Assembly: GCA_002785215.1 (NCBI GenBank)
Contig: PFMK01000036.1
Span: 1-9,160, forward strand
From: Candidatus Gottesmanbacteria bacterium CG_4_10_14_0_8_um_filter_37_24
GTDB taxonomy: Bacteria; Patescibacteriota; Microgenomatia; 2-02-FULL-39-11
Reading direction: 5' to 3'
DNA: 9,160 nt
Position 1 is the stretch's first letter. The number at the start of each line of letters is the position of its first letter. Shown here piece after piece: positions 1 through 7,020 of the stretch. The notes under the pieces were generated by a model. The model was not told the origin of the DNA and did not search any database. It worked only from the letters and a program-made list of their open reading frames with translations. Both the position numbers and the translations under genes were made by a program.

Positions 1-960
1 ATAGAACATGCCCATATTACCGGTAAAATATCTTAATGAATTATCTCCATATAAATACCAAAAGTTAATTGATAAATGCTCAAGATAATTGTTTTTTACC
101 TGTCTTATCCAGACTGTCACTTTATTATGAAATAACTTGCGCCAAATATCCGGAAGAAGTGACGCGTTCCTTTCTTTAACCACTGTCTCTGTAATTATTT
201 TGTTCATACTTCCTGATAAATTATTAAATCTGGAAAAACCGCCGCCGTATAAAGTAGCTTTCAACAAAGGAAATGAAACTATAAAAAGAAATGTTAAACC
301 GAATATGTAGTTCCTAATAATTTTATTTTTTACGTTTTTCATATTGACACTGTTATTTAATGACTGATATTTCAAGTCATAAATAAATAGAAACGGAATG
401 AAAACCAGAAGTAGCATCCTTGGAGTAAAGTAACTGTATATTGATAAAGCGAAAAAAAGCATACCTACTAAAAACAAGCCTATTCTCTGCTTACTTCTTC
501 TATTGAAATATACCCCTGTGATGAAAAAAAACAAAGATAGGGTTGCTTCAAAATAACCTCTCGAAAGATGTACATGCCAGGAAGAAATCGCCATGAGAAA
601 AGCACTGATTAAAGCAATTTTGTTATGAGTAAATTCTTTAGCAAGTAGATAAGTAATGAGTATGCTTAAGGAAGAAAATATTACTATTGGAAGTCTGATA
701 GAAAAATTGTTGAGACCAAACACCTTAAGGAAAGGAACAAGTAAATAAACCGGAATGGGCGATTTGTAATCATTAAATGAGCGAAACTGCAAAGGATAAG
801 GAGTGCCATATTCATCTTGACCGGTAAGTAATATGTTGTAAGCATTCCAGGCGAATGCCTGTTCGTCACCGTATAAAGTGGCCGGATAATCTCCAATCTT
901 GAAGAATCTCAATGTGAATGCAAGTGTTATTACTAAAATAAGTAATATCGCTTTTTTCAT
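1..960 (-). CDS. PMT/ArnT-like GT-C glycosyltransferase, 3' end cut by window edge
   Basis: Seen: an open frame of 320 codons runs from an ATG at 960 to the window edge without a stop, so the C-terminal part is missing. The N-terminus is a membrane segment (residues about 4-19) followed by RFFKIG and the acidic motif GDE (31-33). Next come TGQDEYG (46-52), RSFNDYKSP (60-68), SSWH (126-129) and LSR (132-134), then further hydrophobic helices to about 234. A loop follows with GD at 305-306. Known: this is the layout of PMT/ArnT-type GT-C enzymes (GT39/GT83-like), where acidic residues of the first outer loop bind the catalytic site and the donor is a polyprenyl-phosphate sugar. Inferred: transfer of a sugar to a surface acceptor; substrate unknown. 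It belongs to the same subfamily as the proteins at 2775-4439 and 5296-7020, each of which runs to about 555-575 residues, so roughly 240 residues should lie beyond the edge. It follows the gene at 1004-2794 after 43 bp. Confidence 0.88.
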   Translation of the reverse strand, partial: MKKAILLILVITLAFTLRFFKIGDYPATLYGDEQAFAWNAYNILLTGQDEYGTPYPLQFRSFNDYKSPIPVYLLVPFLKVFGLNNFSIRLPIVIFSSLSILITYLLAKEFTHNKIALISAFLMAISSWHVHLSRGYFEATLSLFFFITGVYFNRRSKQRIGLFLVGMLFFALSIYSYFTPRMLLLVFIPFLFIYDLKYQSLNNSVNMKNVKNKIIRNYIFGLTFLFIVSFPLLKATLYGGGFSRFNNLSGSMNKIITETVVKERNASLLPDIWRKLFHNKVTVWIRQVKNNYLEHLSINFWYLYGDNSLRYFTGNMGMFY

Positions 961-1003
961 AATCTATATCCCATCACCCGTTGATTAAAATCATTTATTT
1001 TCT
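961..1003 (-). promoter_or_regulatory. 43-bp gap with a possible weak Shine-Dalgarno sequence
   Basis: This is the only gap longer than 6 bp in the window. Read on the minus strand it contains GGGTGATGG (forward 971-979), ending 10 nt before the ATG at 960. The GGTGAT core could pair with the 3' end of 16S rRNA, although its spacing is longer than ideal. No convincing -35/-10 pair or terminator hairpin is visible. The small inverted repeat TGATT-AA-AATCA (982-993) has only 5-bp arms and a 2-nt spacer. Read-through from the upstream gene is the simplest interpretation. Confidence 0.25.
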
Positions 1004-2794
1004 TCACTTCTTTATATTTTCCAATAAATATTTCATTTTCTCCGATATATACGGTGAGCCTTTATTACTTAAGTCAACGAATAATATACATCTTTCTTTT
1101 TCAAAAGCCGTAGCTGTAATATATTTTGGGTAATACATTATATCTGTAATGAAATCATTTATCGAAAAAAAGGTCAATTCGCTATTTAGTTTCAAATCGG
1201 TTTTATTCTCATTATCCCATAAATTACAGTTTCGCTGGTTGATGACAATAATTCCTGTACTACTTTGAAGATTAGAATTACATGAATCAGCATTATCCGG
1301 AGTAATGATATATTTATCATAATCAATGTATGGACACTGCAACACCGACCATTCTCTGGGAACTCTCATTGTAAATAAATTATTAAACATATTGATATCT
1401 TTGGTTGAAAATATTTTCGAAACCGTATCTGGTATACCTAAGGTTATATCACCAAAGATATAATCTGGTTTTCCCGGAAAACGCCTTTTTGGGTAACTAA
1501 TCCAGTAAATATTTTTTGTCTCTTCTTTTGCCAAAACCTTAAGATTATAATAATCAGCTAAATATTTATATCCATTACTCCAATCGATCTCCATGTCATA
1601 CACTAGTGAAACAGGAATACCTTTTGATAAGTTCTTAATCTTTTCGATAGTTTTTTGTTTGTTACCTAAGCCGTTAGGATCTATACCATTTACATAAATA
1701 AATGAATTAATAAAAATTAATATAGCTATAAGTATTACGGGTATCCGATAGTTTAAGCGTTCATTTTCTCTTTGAGAAATTAGTAGCGAAAAACCGACTA
1801 CTATTAGTGGAATCAAACCTAAAAAATAATATTCTGGTATGGATCCTGAATATAGCGTAAAACCAAGGATATAGACAATTATGTATATGAAAATGACTTT
1901 AATATAGATTCTAAAATTATAAGATCTCCGTTGTTGTAACAGTAAAAAAATAAAAATTACTGATGATAAATATCCAAAAAAAGATCCTGCGTCAATGAGA
2001 ATTATCTTCCCCACTATGTTTAGAATTATTGATGTAGTAAATGTTAATCTTTGGAGAATATTTCCAGTTTGAGAGGTTGACGAAGAGAGAAATTTAATAA
2101 AATTAGCACTCATCATGTAACCATGCCTCATCTCAAATGCTAATAATGGCAGAATTCCGATAATTACCCAACCTGCACCAATAAGGATTTTTCTATTTAT
2201 CAGTTCTCTCTTCCAAACTGACAATATTAACACATTCATCAATAACATGACCACACTAAAATGACTGTTAATCGCTATAAATAGTCCTAAACCCGTAAAG
2301 AACCAACCCCGAGTCATTTCTTTTTTAAATAATAAAAGCAAACCGCAAAAAGTGAAAAGAGAAGCAAGGGTAAGCAAATTTACATTCCAAGGTATTCTTT
2401 CTAAAGATATGATGTATGTTGAAACGGACCATATTAAAGCAAAATGCAAAGCTGTAGAAACGTCATATATTTTTTTTAAGAGAAAATACCCGCTAACAAT
2501 TGTCACGATTGAAATAGCCCCGCTTAAAACCGCACCTGATATTGGATCCATTCTAAAAAATAAAAAGAAAATTGCTGCCAGGTATGAATATAAAGGTCCA
2601 ATATGCATATCGCCTACCCCTGTTCTAGCCCCGATTAGCGGAAAATGACGACTCAATATTTCTTTGGCAGCAAAAGCTACAGAATTCTCCTGATCCCAAT
2701 TAAATTGAGTATTATATCTTAGATTGTAAAATCTTAAGGATATACCTAGAACTATCAGTAAGATCAATATAAAGTTATAATGTTTCTTTATCAT
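1004..2794 (-). CDS. WDQE-type GT-C membrane glycosyltransferase with extra C-terminal domain
   Basis: Seen: 596 residues from the ATG at 2794; a TTG at 2800 would add two residues. The ATG is preferred because it places the conserved Arg of the first helix at residue 21, close to R18 in two neighbours. After that helix comes WDQE (33-36), then GDMHIGPLYSYL (61-72), SHFS (177-180) and FEMRHG (220-225), among about ten membrane segments reaching to about 368. Known: a first-loop acidic motif followed by GPLY is typical of a PMT-like GT-C group that differs from the GDE/WDE group beside it. Residues about 375-460 look like the usual outer soluble domain. Residues about 464-596 are additional: they open with NLFTMRVPREWSV, recalling PsbP/Mog1-like folds (inference), and hold four of the protein's five cysteines (487, 505, 523, 569). 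The gene overlaps the upstream gene by 20 nt and ends in TGA. Sugar and acceptor are unknown. Confidence 0.87.
   Translation of the reverse strand: MIKKHYNFILILLIVLGISLRFYNLRYNTQFNWDQENSVAFAAKEILSRHFPLIGARTGVGDMHIGPLYSYLAAIFFLFFRMDPISGAVLSGAISIVTIVSGYFLLKKIYDVSTALHFALIWSVSTYIISLERIPWNVNLLTLASLFTFCGLLLLFKKEMTRGWFFTGLGLFIAINSHFSVVMLLMNVLILSVWKRELINRKILIGAGWVIIGILPLLAFEMRHGYMMSANFIKFLSSSTSQTGNILQRLTFTTSIILNIVGKIILIDAGSFFGYLSSVIFIFLLLQQRRSYNFRIYIKVIFIYIIVYILGFTLYSGSIPEYYFLGLIPLIVVGFSLLISQRENERLNYRIPVILIAILIFINSFIYVNGIDPNGLGNKQKTIEKIKNLSKGIPVSLVYDMEIDWSNGYKYLADYYNLKVLAKEETKNIYWISYPKRRFPGKPDYIFGDITLGIPDTVSKIFSTKDINMFNNLFTMRVPREWSVLQCPYIDYDKYIITPDNADSCNSNLQSSTGIIVINQRNCNLWDNENKTDLKLNSELTFFSINDFITDIMYYPKYITATAFEKERCILFVDLSNKGSPYISEKMKYLLENIKK
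1007..1405 (-). other. C-terminal extension domain with four cysteines (within the WDQE-type GT-C gene)
   Basis: This stretch encodes residues 464-596 of the protein. It has no strongly hydrophobic segment and alternates short predicted beta-like and polar runs. It begins with a phrase of the form F-x-hydrophobic-P-x-x-W and closes with a segment ending MKYLLENIKK, resembling the start and end of small PsbP/DcrB-like domains. Cysteines at 487, 505, 523 and 569 contrast with a single cysteine (150) in the other 463 residues. An even number of clustered cysteines suggests one or two disulfides and so an extracytoplasmic position, consistent with the topology of GT-C C-terminal domains. The fold assignment is tentative. 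Confidence 0.45.
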
Positions 2795-4439
2795 TTTCAA
2801 AAAATTTGATAACGTCTTTTCCGTTCGGATATGAAATACTATTTGGACCCTTATCTTGAGATCCTACCTGACTGGCAGGAATTATATAGAGTGTTTTAGG
2901 CAACATATTATCCTTTGTATACTGCCAATCTAGATCTTTAGCAAATATATATTTCCCAAAAGATTCCACATGCTCAAAACCAAATCTATCAGACAGGTAA
3001 GTTCTAACAGCTGTTTTTTGGAAAAGCAAAGGGTCAATTTTGTTATAAAAAAGGAAATATATATAAGGCATACCATTTACGTCCGAAATAATAATATTGT
3101 CAAAACGTTTTTCATTTGATGCTACGTATTTAACAGTTTCCCGCCAGCCGTAATTCCACCAATCGGCATGTTCATAAGGAAGTACAATAAAATATTGCTT
3201 AAGAAAATATCCAAAACTGACAACATATAATAGGGTAACAATTGACCCCAGTAGATACTTATTTGTTTTAAATGACAATAATCTAACTGTTCCAAGGGAA
3301 ATAAGAGCGATTATTGGAATAATTGCATTAAAGGTGCGGTTGCTTGAGGGCGTCATAAAAGTTAAAGATGCAGGAATCAAGGAAATAATAAACCAACTGA
3401 TAAGTAGAATTCTTGATTGAGATCTCTTTTCCATAAAAAATGAAATTCCGAATAAGATAAAGACCGAATCAATAAGATAAAGAATTCCCATATTGGGTAT
3501 CTGAAAAGGAGAAGAGGTGTCACCAATAAAAAATAAATAATTTCCCTCCAAATGAGACATGAAATGTCTTAAAATGCTTAAGCCGTACATATAGACATTA
3601 TTATGAAAGAATCTGGACAGTAAGGGATTATATTCCATTCCGTCTTGAGTAATTAATTCCCATTGCCTTAATTTCACACCCTGATCGTAAAATATACTGA
3701 CTGTTCTAGCTCTGCCAAATACAACATCCGGTTCTTTAATAAAATTCACAATAATAGGCACCATCATGAAAATAATCAATAAAATAGAAATGATTATTTC
3801 TTTTTTAAATTTCAATATATTTTTTAGAAAAATGATAATCAACAGAAAAATAATTAAGGGTGTAATTACTCTCAAACCATAATAAGCATAGATAGAAAGA
3901 GAAAAAAGCAGTGCAGACAAAATCAAATATTTACCTTTTTTTAGACCTCTCAAAAAATAATATATTCCAGCTTCAAGGAAAAAAAGAGCTATAGCTACAA
4001 GCATGGACGCTCTGCTTTGCAAAATATGCCATGGTGAAATTGTCAGGAAGAAAGAACCAAGCAATGCAAATTTTACTTTATATTTACACTCAGCAAATAA
4101 CTCCAAAATTAAGTAAAACGTCAGCATTACAGTCGCAATCCCTAATATCGCCGATGGAAGTCTAATAGAAGTTTCGGTTAACCCAAACAAGTATATAAAC
4201 GGTATGGTAAGATAAGTTGGTAAAGGCGGCTTCCAATCCCCAAAAGACCTTATGGATATTGGTAAATACGCACCATGTTCATCACTACCCGTAAGCATTA
4301 TTGAGTAAGCATTGTACCCTTGATCTATTTCATCGGTATACAAAGACTGTGGATATTTATCTATCCAAATGATTCTCAATAAGGATGATATAGAAATGAT
4401 CGAAAGTAATATGACTTTTGATCTATCAGAAAGCTTCAT
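2775..4439 (-). CDS. PMT/ArnT-like GT-C glycosyltransferase, full length
   Basis: Seen: 554 residues from the ATG at 4439; a GTG at 4460 would extend it by seven. The ATG is chosen because the paralogues begin only a few residues before the first helix; neither start has a Shine-Dalgarno sequence. Order of elements: first helix (about 8-25), TDE (35-37), TGSDEHG (50-56), RSFGDWKPPLPTYL (64-77), SPWH (135-138), QSR (141-143), helices to about 233, an outer loop with FGRARTVSIF (241-250), GD (306-307) before NMGILYLI, more helices, then a soluble C-terminal domain from about 425 with WWNYGWRE and MPYIYFLFYNK. Known: the Asp-Glu pair in the first outer loop is the catalytic-type signature of PMT/ArnT GT-C enzymes, which use polyprenyl-phosphate sugars. 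Inferred: sugar transfer on the outer membrane face; acceptor unknown. It overlaps the mini-paralogue upstream by 14 nt and the WDQE gene downstream by 20 nt, so translation is probably coupled. Confidence 0.9.
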   Translation of the reverse strand: MKLSDRSKVILLSIISISSLLRIIWIDKYPQSLYTDEIDQGYNAYSIMLTGSDEHGAYLPISIRSFGDWKPPLPTYLTIPFIYLFGLTETSIRLPSAILGIATVMLTFYLILELFAECKYKVKFALLGSFFLTISPWHILQSRASMLVAIALFFLEAGIYYFLRGLKKGKYLILSALLFSLSIYAYYGLRVITPLIIFLLIIIFLKNILKFKKEIIISILLIIFMMVPIIVNFIKEPDVVFGRARTVSIFYDQGVKLRQWELITQDGMEYNPLLSRFFHNNVYMYGLSILRHFMSHLEGNYLFFIGDTSSPFQIPNMGILYLIDSVFILFGISFFMEKRSQSRILLISWFIISLIPASLTFMTPSSNRTFNAIIPIIALISLGTVRLLSFKTNKYLLGSIVTLLYVVSFGYFLKQYFIVLPYEHADWWNYGWRETVKYVASNEKRFDNIIISDVNGMPYIYFLFYNKIDPLLFQKTAVRTYLSDRFGFEHVESFGKYIFAKDLDWQYTKDNMLPKTLYIIPASQVGSQDKGPNSISYPNGKDVIKFFENDKETL

Positions 4440-5289
4440 GAATTTCGGAAATATTTCCACTTATCTGTTGAGGATAGTGGATTAAGTAATAGTGAAAATA
4501 CTGAGCTAAATCATAAAAATAAAAAGCAAGAAGAATAAGAAAAATTATTCTGATCTTAAGACTTTCTTTTTTAATAAATTTAAATATTCCTGTTGCTATA
4601 GTTACTGATATAAAGGGAAGACTGAGATAAAATACTCTAGTTTCGGGAAAATCTGAGTTTAATGCTGTACAAAGAGCAATTAATAATGTCCAGATAATAA
4701 TCTGATATTTTTTTCTTTCAATAAGAAATAATATCCCGATTACCATAAAAGGTAAAAGAGAAATATTTATAATACCCCAATCTCTAACCCCACCCCACCA
4801 ATATAAATTGTTCTTGAAGAGAAAAAATTCAGGAGACAGTATTGAAAAGAAATTATGTAAGATTTGAGATATCTGAATCTTGAAAACAGGTACAATATTT
4901 AACACTTGAGGGTATAAATAAAAATATACCGTGATCAGGAATACAAGGGATATAATTTTGAGGATAACCTGTTTATTGAAAGTAAAAAAGTTCAAGAAAA
5001 TTAAGAAAATAAAAAGGGCGATATTAGGTAAGGAAGTAATTCTGCTCTGTTCAAATGACCAAGGTAATAAAGTATAGATAAACGCCGATAATAATGCTAT
5101 CCGTTTAAAATGCATTAGCCGCTTGGTAAATATATATAGAAGAAACCCGGAACCAATATAACTTAGCGAGGAAACAATCCTGAAGAAATAAATTGATCTG
5201 TCAACCATTGGGGGAATGTGATCTATTCTCCAGATTCTGATAAAAAATCCAAAAAGGATTATTACTGTAAGTAATATTTTTATTTTCAT
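4426..5289 (-). CDS. Shortened GT-C paralogue lacking the first-loop acidic motif and C-terminal domain
   Basis: Seen: 287 residues from an ATG at 5289, ending in TGA, about half the length of its neighbours. The first helix and RIWRIDHIPP (18-27) match the paralogues. The protein then jumps from PPMVD (26-30) directly to a segment equivalent to FSTRFPSAFFG of the gene at 5296-7020, skipping about 45 residues that hold D/E, TGxDxxG and the D-Y/W-K-P-P stretch. LPWSFEQSR (75-83) matches the SPWH...SR motif. After VYFYLYPQVLNIVP (121-134) about 85-100 residues, covering two helices and a loop, are absent. The GD motif is replaced by NN (160-161). The frame ends at HYPQQISGNISEIHEAF, where paralogues enter their soluble C-terminal domain. 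Inferred: a catalytically inactive or accessory derivative, or a decaying copy; the intact frame favours the former. It starts 6 bp after the preceding stop and has no visible Shine-Dalgarno sequence. Confidence 0.78.
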   Translation of the reverse strand: MKIKILLTVIILFGFFIRIWRIDHIPPMVDRSIYFFRIVSSLSYIGSGFLLYIFTKRLMHFKRIALLSAFIYTLLPWSFEQSRITSLPNIALFIFLIFLNFFTFNKQVILKIISLVFLITVYFYLYPQVLNIVPVFKIQISQILHNFFSILSPEFFLFKNNLYWWGGVRDWGIINISLLPFMVIGILFLIERKKYQIIIWTLLIALCTALNSDFPETRVFYLSLPFISVTIATGIFKFIKKESLKIRIIFLILLAFYFYDLAQYFHYYLIHYPQQISGNISEIHEAF

Positions 5290-5295
5290 TCGGAA

Positions 5296-7020
5296 TTAAT
5301 GAGAATTTTCAGCAATTTTCAAAGCGATACTTCCATCGAGATAGTAAATTGTCTTAAGAATATTTGCATTTGCGGGAATATCATCCGGAGTTCCTACCAG
5401 TAATAATTTTTGATCATGCGGTAATTTATCATAAGTGAAATTTTTGAATTCATATTTATCGAAATGATTTCTCTCATCTGCAAAACCTCCTGATACTGTT
5501 CCCCCCTCAGAAAGATAAGTTTTTGGAGGGTATTTTGAGTAAAACAACCAAAATATATACGGCATGTCCACTTTCATCGAAACAATTACTTTATCGTAGT
5601 TTTTTTTATTATTCTCTGTAAAAAATACCGCTTCTTTTCTACCGTACATCCAGTTTTCGGACAACTCGATATTTGTATGTACATAATATTGATGTAAATA
5701 ATAGCTTTGGTTTATGAGAAATAAAAATACTAATGATAATATTAATATAAATCTTACCCACTTTGACTCTTTTATGACAAATAAAATTAAAACTACTAAA
5801 CCTAACGCGGTAAAAATCTGATAGGCAGGTACAATCAATTCTGTTCTTACGGAATGGGGTGCTTCCCTGGTAACTGCATTAGGAATAGGAGATATTAGCA
5901 TCCATATCGGGATTATAGCTGTGTATCGGTTTAATGCTTTAAATAAAAGATATAATAACCCAATAATAACAAGCGGGAATGATACTATATATAATAACCC
6001 AAATCCCGGAGCATGATGAAGAGGTGCATCTCCTTTGACAAATAAATATTCAAAGTCGAAATTTGAAATATAGTTATAAAAAGCTTTTTTTAACGTATCA
6101 TAGTCAAAATAAATTAATCTCTGATTATGAAATATTTTACCGGCTAATTCGAAACCCGCTTTCTTGTCAAAAAGTCTTTCATCAAGAAAATCTTTTTCCA
6201 AATCTTTTTCGTTCAGATAACGTGCTCCGGGATTGAAAATATTTGTTGCTTTAAATCTGATCTGTGCATCAGGAGACAAAAGGATTGGAATAAAACAAAA
6301 AACAAATACCGACAGTATTGCAAAGAAAGAAAGCAAATACATTTTACCGGGAAGTTTCCTGTTAAAAAGAAGAAAGAGTGAAAGAAGAAGTATCGGTCCT
6401 ACAATTCTAGCACTATGATATGAAAAAAGGTCCAGGCCAAAAAGAAAAGCGGAAACCAGAAATAACCTTGGACTTCTTAAACCGTAAATAAAGCAAGTTA
6501 CAGCAAGTGTTGTGATAAAAGTTGAAACATTCACTTCAAAAGCGGCTCGACTGAACTGTAAATGCCAAGGTGAAATGGCTAAAAAGAAAGATGCAAGTAA
6601 AGATATGTAAACTGCTTTTGATCTGAAATTTGGGATTTCCTTAAATATTCCCAAAGATAAATAATATAATGCAATTATTGTAAGAACACCGAAAAAAGCC
6701 GAAGGAAATCTTGTGCTGAACTGGCTTAAACCAAAAAATAATATTGAGGGAACCGTAAGATATTCATAAATTGGTGGTTTATAATCATCTAAAGATCTAA
6801 AGGTTAATGGAAAAGCCTTTCCAAATTGATCTTTTCCTGTCTGTAAGATGGAAAATGCATCATAACCCAAAGCTACTTCGTCCCACTCTAACGAAATAGG
6901 CACTCTTCCTAACTGGAAAAATCGTAAAATAACCCCTAAGATAACTATCAGAATAAGGATAATACCTGTTTTCTTCATCATGGATATTTTAGCATAAAGA
7001 CGCTCTGAATTTATATTCAT
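5296..7020 (-). CDS. PMT/ArnT-like GT-C glycosyltransferase, full length
   Basis: Seen: 574 residues from the ATG at 7020, whose ATGA overlaps the stop of the GT2 gene, ending in TAA. Paired internal ATGs at 6981 and 6978 (MMKKTG) would give 561 or 560 residues and put the conserved first-helix Arg at 20 or 19, as in the paralogues; the true start could be there. Elements: first helix (about 18-35), WDE (46-48), TGKDQFG (61-67), RSLDDYKPPIYEYL (75-88), SPWH (150-153), FSR (156-158), helices to about 248, an outer loop with RFKATNIF (255-262), GD (330-331) and HHAPGFGLLY (335-344), four more helices, and a soluble C-terminal domain from about 450 with NWMYGRKEA and MPYIFWLFYSK. Known: this is PMT/ArnT GT-C architecture with polyprenyl-phosphate sugar donors. 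Inferred: outer-face sugar transfer; acceptor unknown. Coupling to the GT2 gene suggests a shared pathway. Confidence 0.91.
   Translation of the reverse strand: MNINSERLYAKISMMKKTGIILILIVILGVILRFFQLGRVPISLEWDEVALGYDAFSILQTGKDQFGKAFPLTFRSLDDYKPPIYEYLTVPSILFFGLSQFSTRFPSAFFGVLTIIALYYLSLGIFKEIPNFRSKAVYISLLASFFLAISPWHLQFSRAAFEVNVSTFITTLAVTCFIYGLRSPRLFLVSAFLFGLDLFSYHSARIVGPILLLSLFLLFNRKLPGKMYLLSFFAILSVFVFCFIPILLSPDAQIRFKATNIFNPGARYLNEKDLEKDFLDERLFDKKAGFELAGKIFHNQRLIYFDYDTLKKAFYNYISNFDFEYLFVKGDAPLHHAPGFGLLYIVSFPLVIIGLLYLLFKALNRYTAIIPIWMLISPIPNAVTREAPHSVRTELIVPAYQIFTALGLVVLILFVIKESKWVRFILILSLVFLFLINQSYYLHQYYVHTNIELSENWMYGRKEAVFFTENNKKNYDKVIVSMKVDMPYIFWLFYSKYPPKTYLSEGGTVSGGFADERNHFDKYEFKNFTYDKLPHDQKLLLVGTPDDIPANANILKTIYYLDGSIALKIAENSH
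7017..7020 (-). other. ATGA stop/start overlap
   Basis: The TGA of the GT2 gene (7017-7019) lies within ATGA with the ATG at 7018-7020 that opens the next GT-C gene. The 20 nt before it contain no purine-rich Shine-Dalgarno sequence, so translation would depend on ribosomes terminating upstream. The internal ATGs at 6981/6978 remain a competing start. Confidence 0.6.

Noticed and set aside
684..896. 70-codon open frame on the minus strand in another frame
   Set aside because: It lies inside the 1-960 GT-C gene, whose own frame carries the conserved GDE, RSFNDYKSP and SSWH motifs.
958..975. Five-codon leader frame MGYRL whose stop overlaps the ATG at 960
   Set aside because: ATG GGA TAT AGA TTA TGA can be read, but such a short frame arises easily by chance and nothing else supports it.
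982..993. Inverted repeat TGATT-AA-AATCA as a possible terminator
   Set aside because: The arms are only 5 bp, AT-rich, with a 2-nt spacer and no following U-run in the transcribed direction. It is too weak to end transcription.
2352..2648. 98-codon open frame on the plus strand
   Set aside because: It is wholly antisense to the membrane region of the WDQE-type GT-C gene. Its protein is lysine-rich and without recognisable motifs, as expected for the complement of a hydrophobic reading frame.
3451..3483. 13-bp direct repeat AATAAGATAAAGA with a 20-nt period
   Set aside because: It lies within a membrane-helix coding stretch (LYLIDSVFILF). AT-rich codons for Leu/Phe/Ile/Tyr readily give such repeats, and there are only two copies.
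5951..6002. 13-bp direct repeat TATAATAACCCAA with a 39-nt period
   Set aside because: The two copies are in frame and both encode a GLLY segment of one helix region. No further copies were seen, so it is coding coincidence or at most a small internal duplication.
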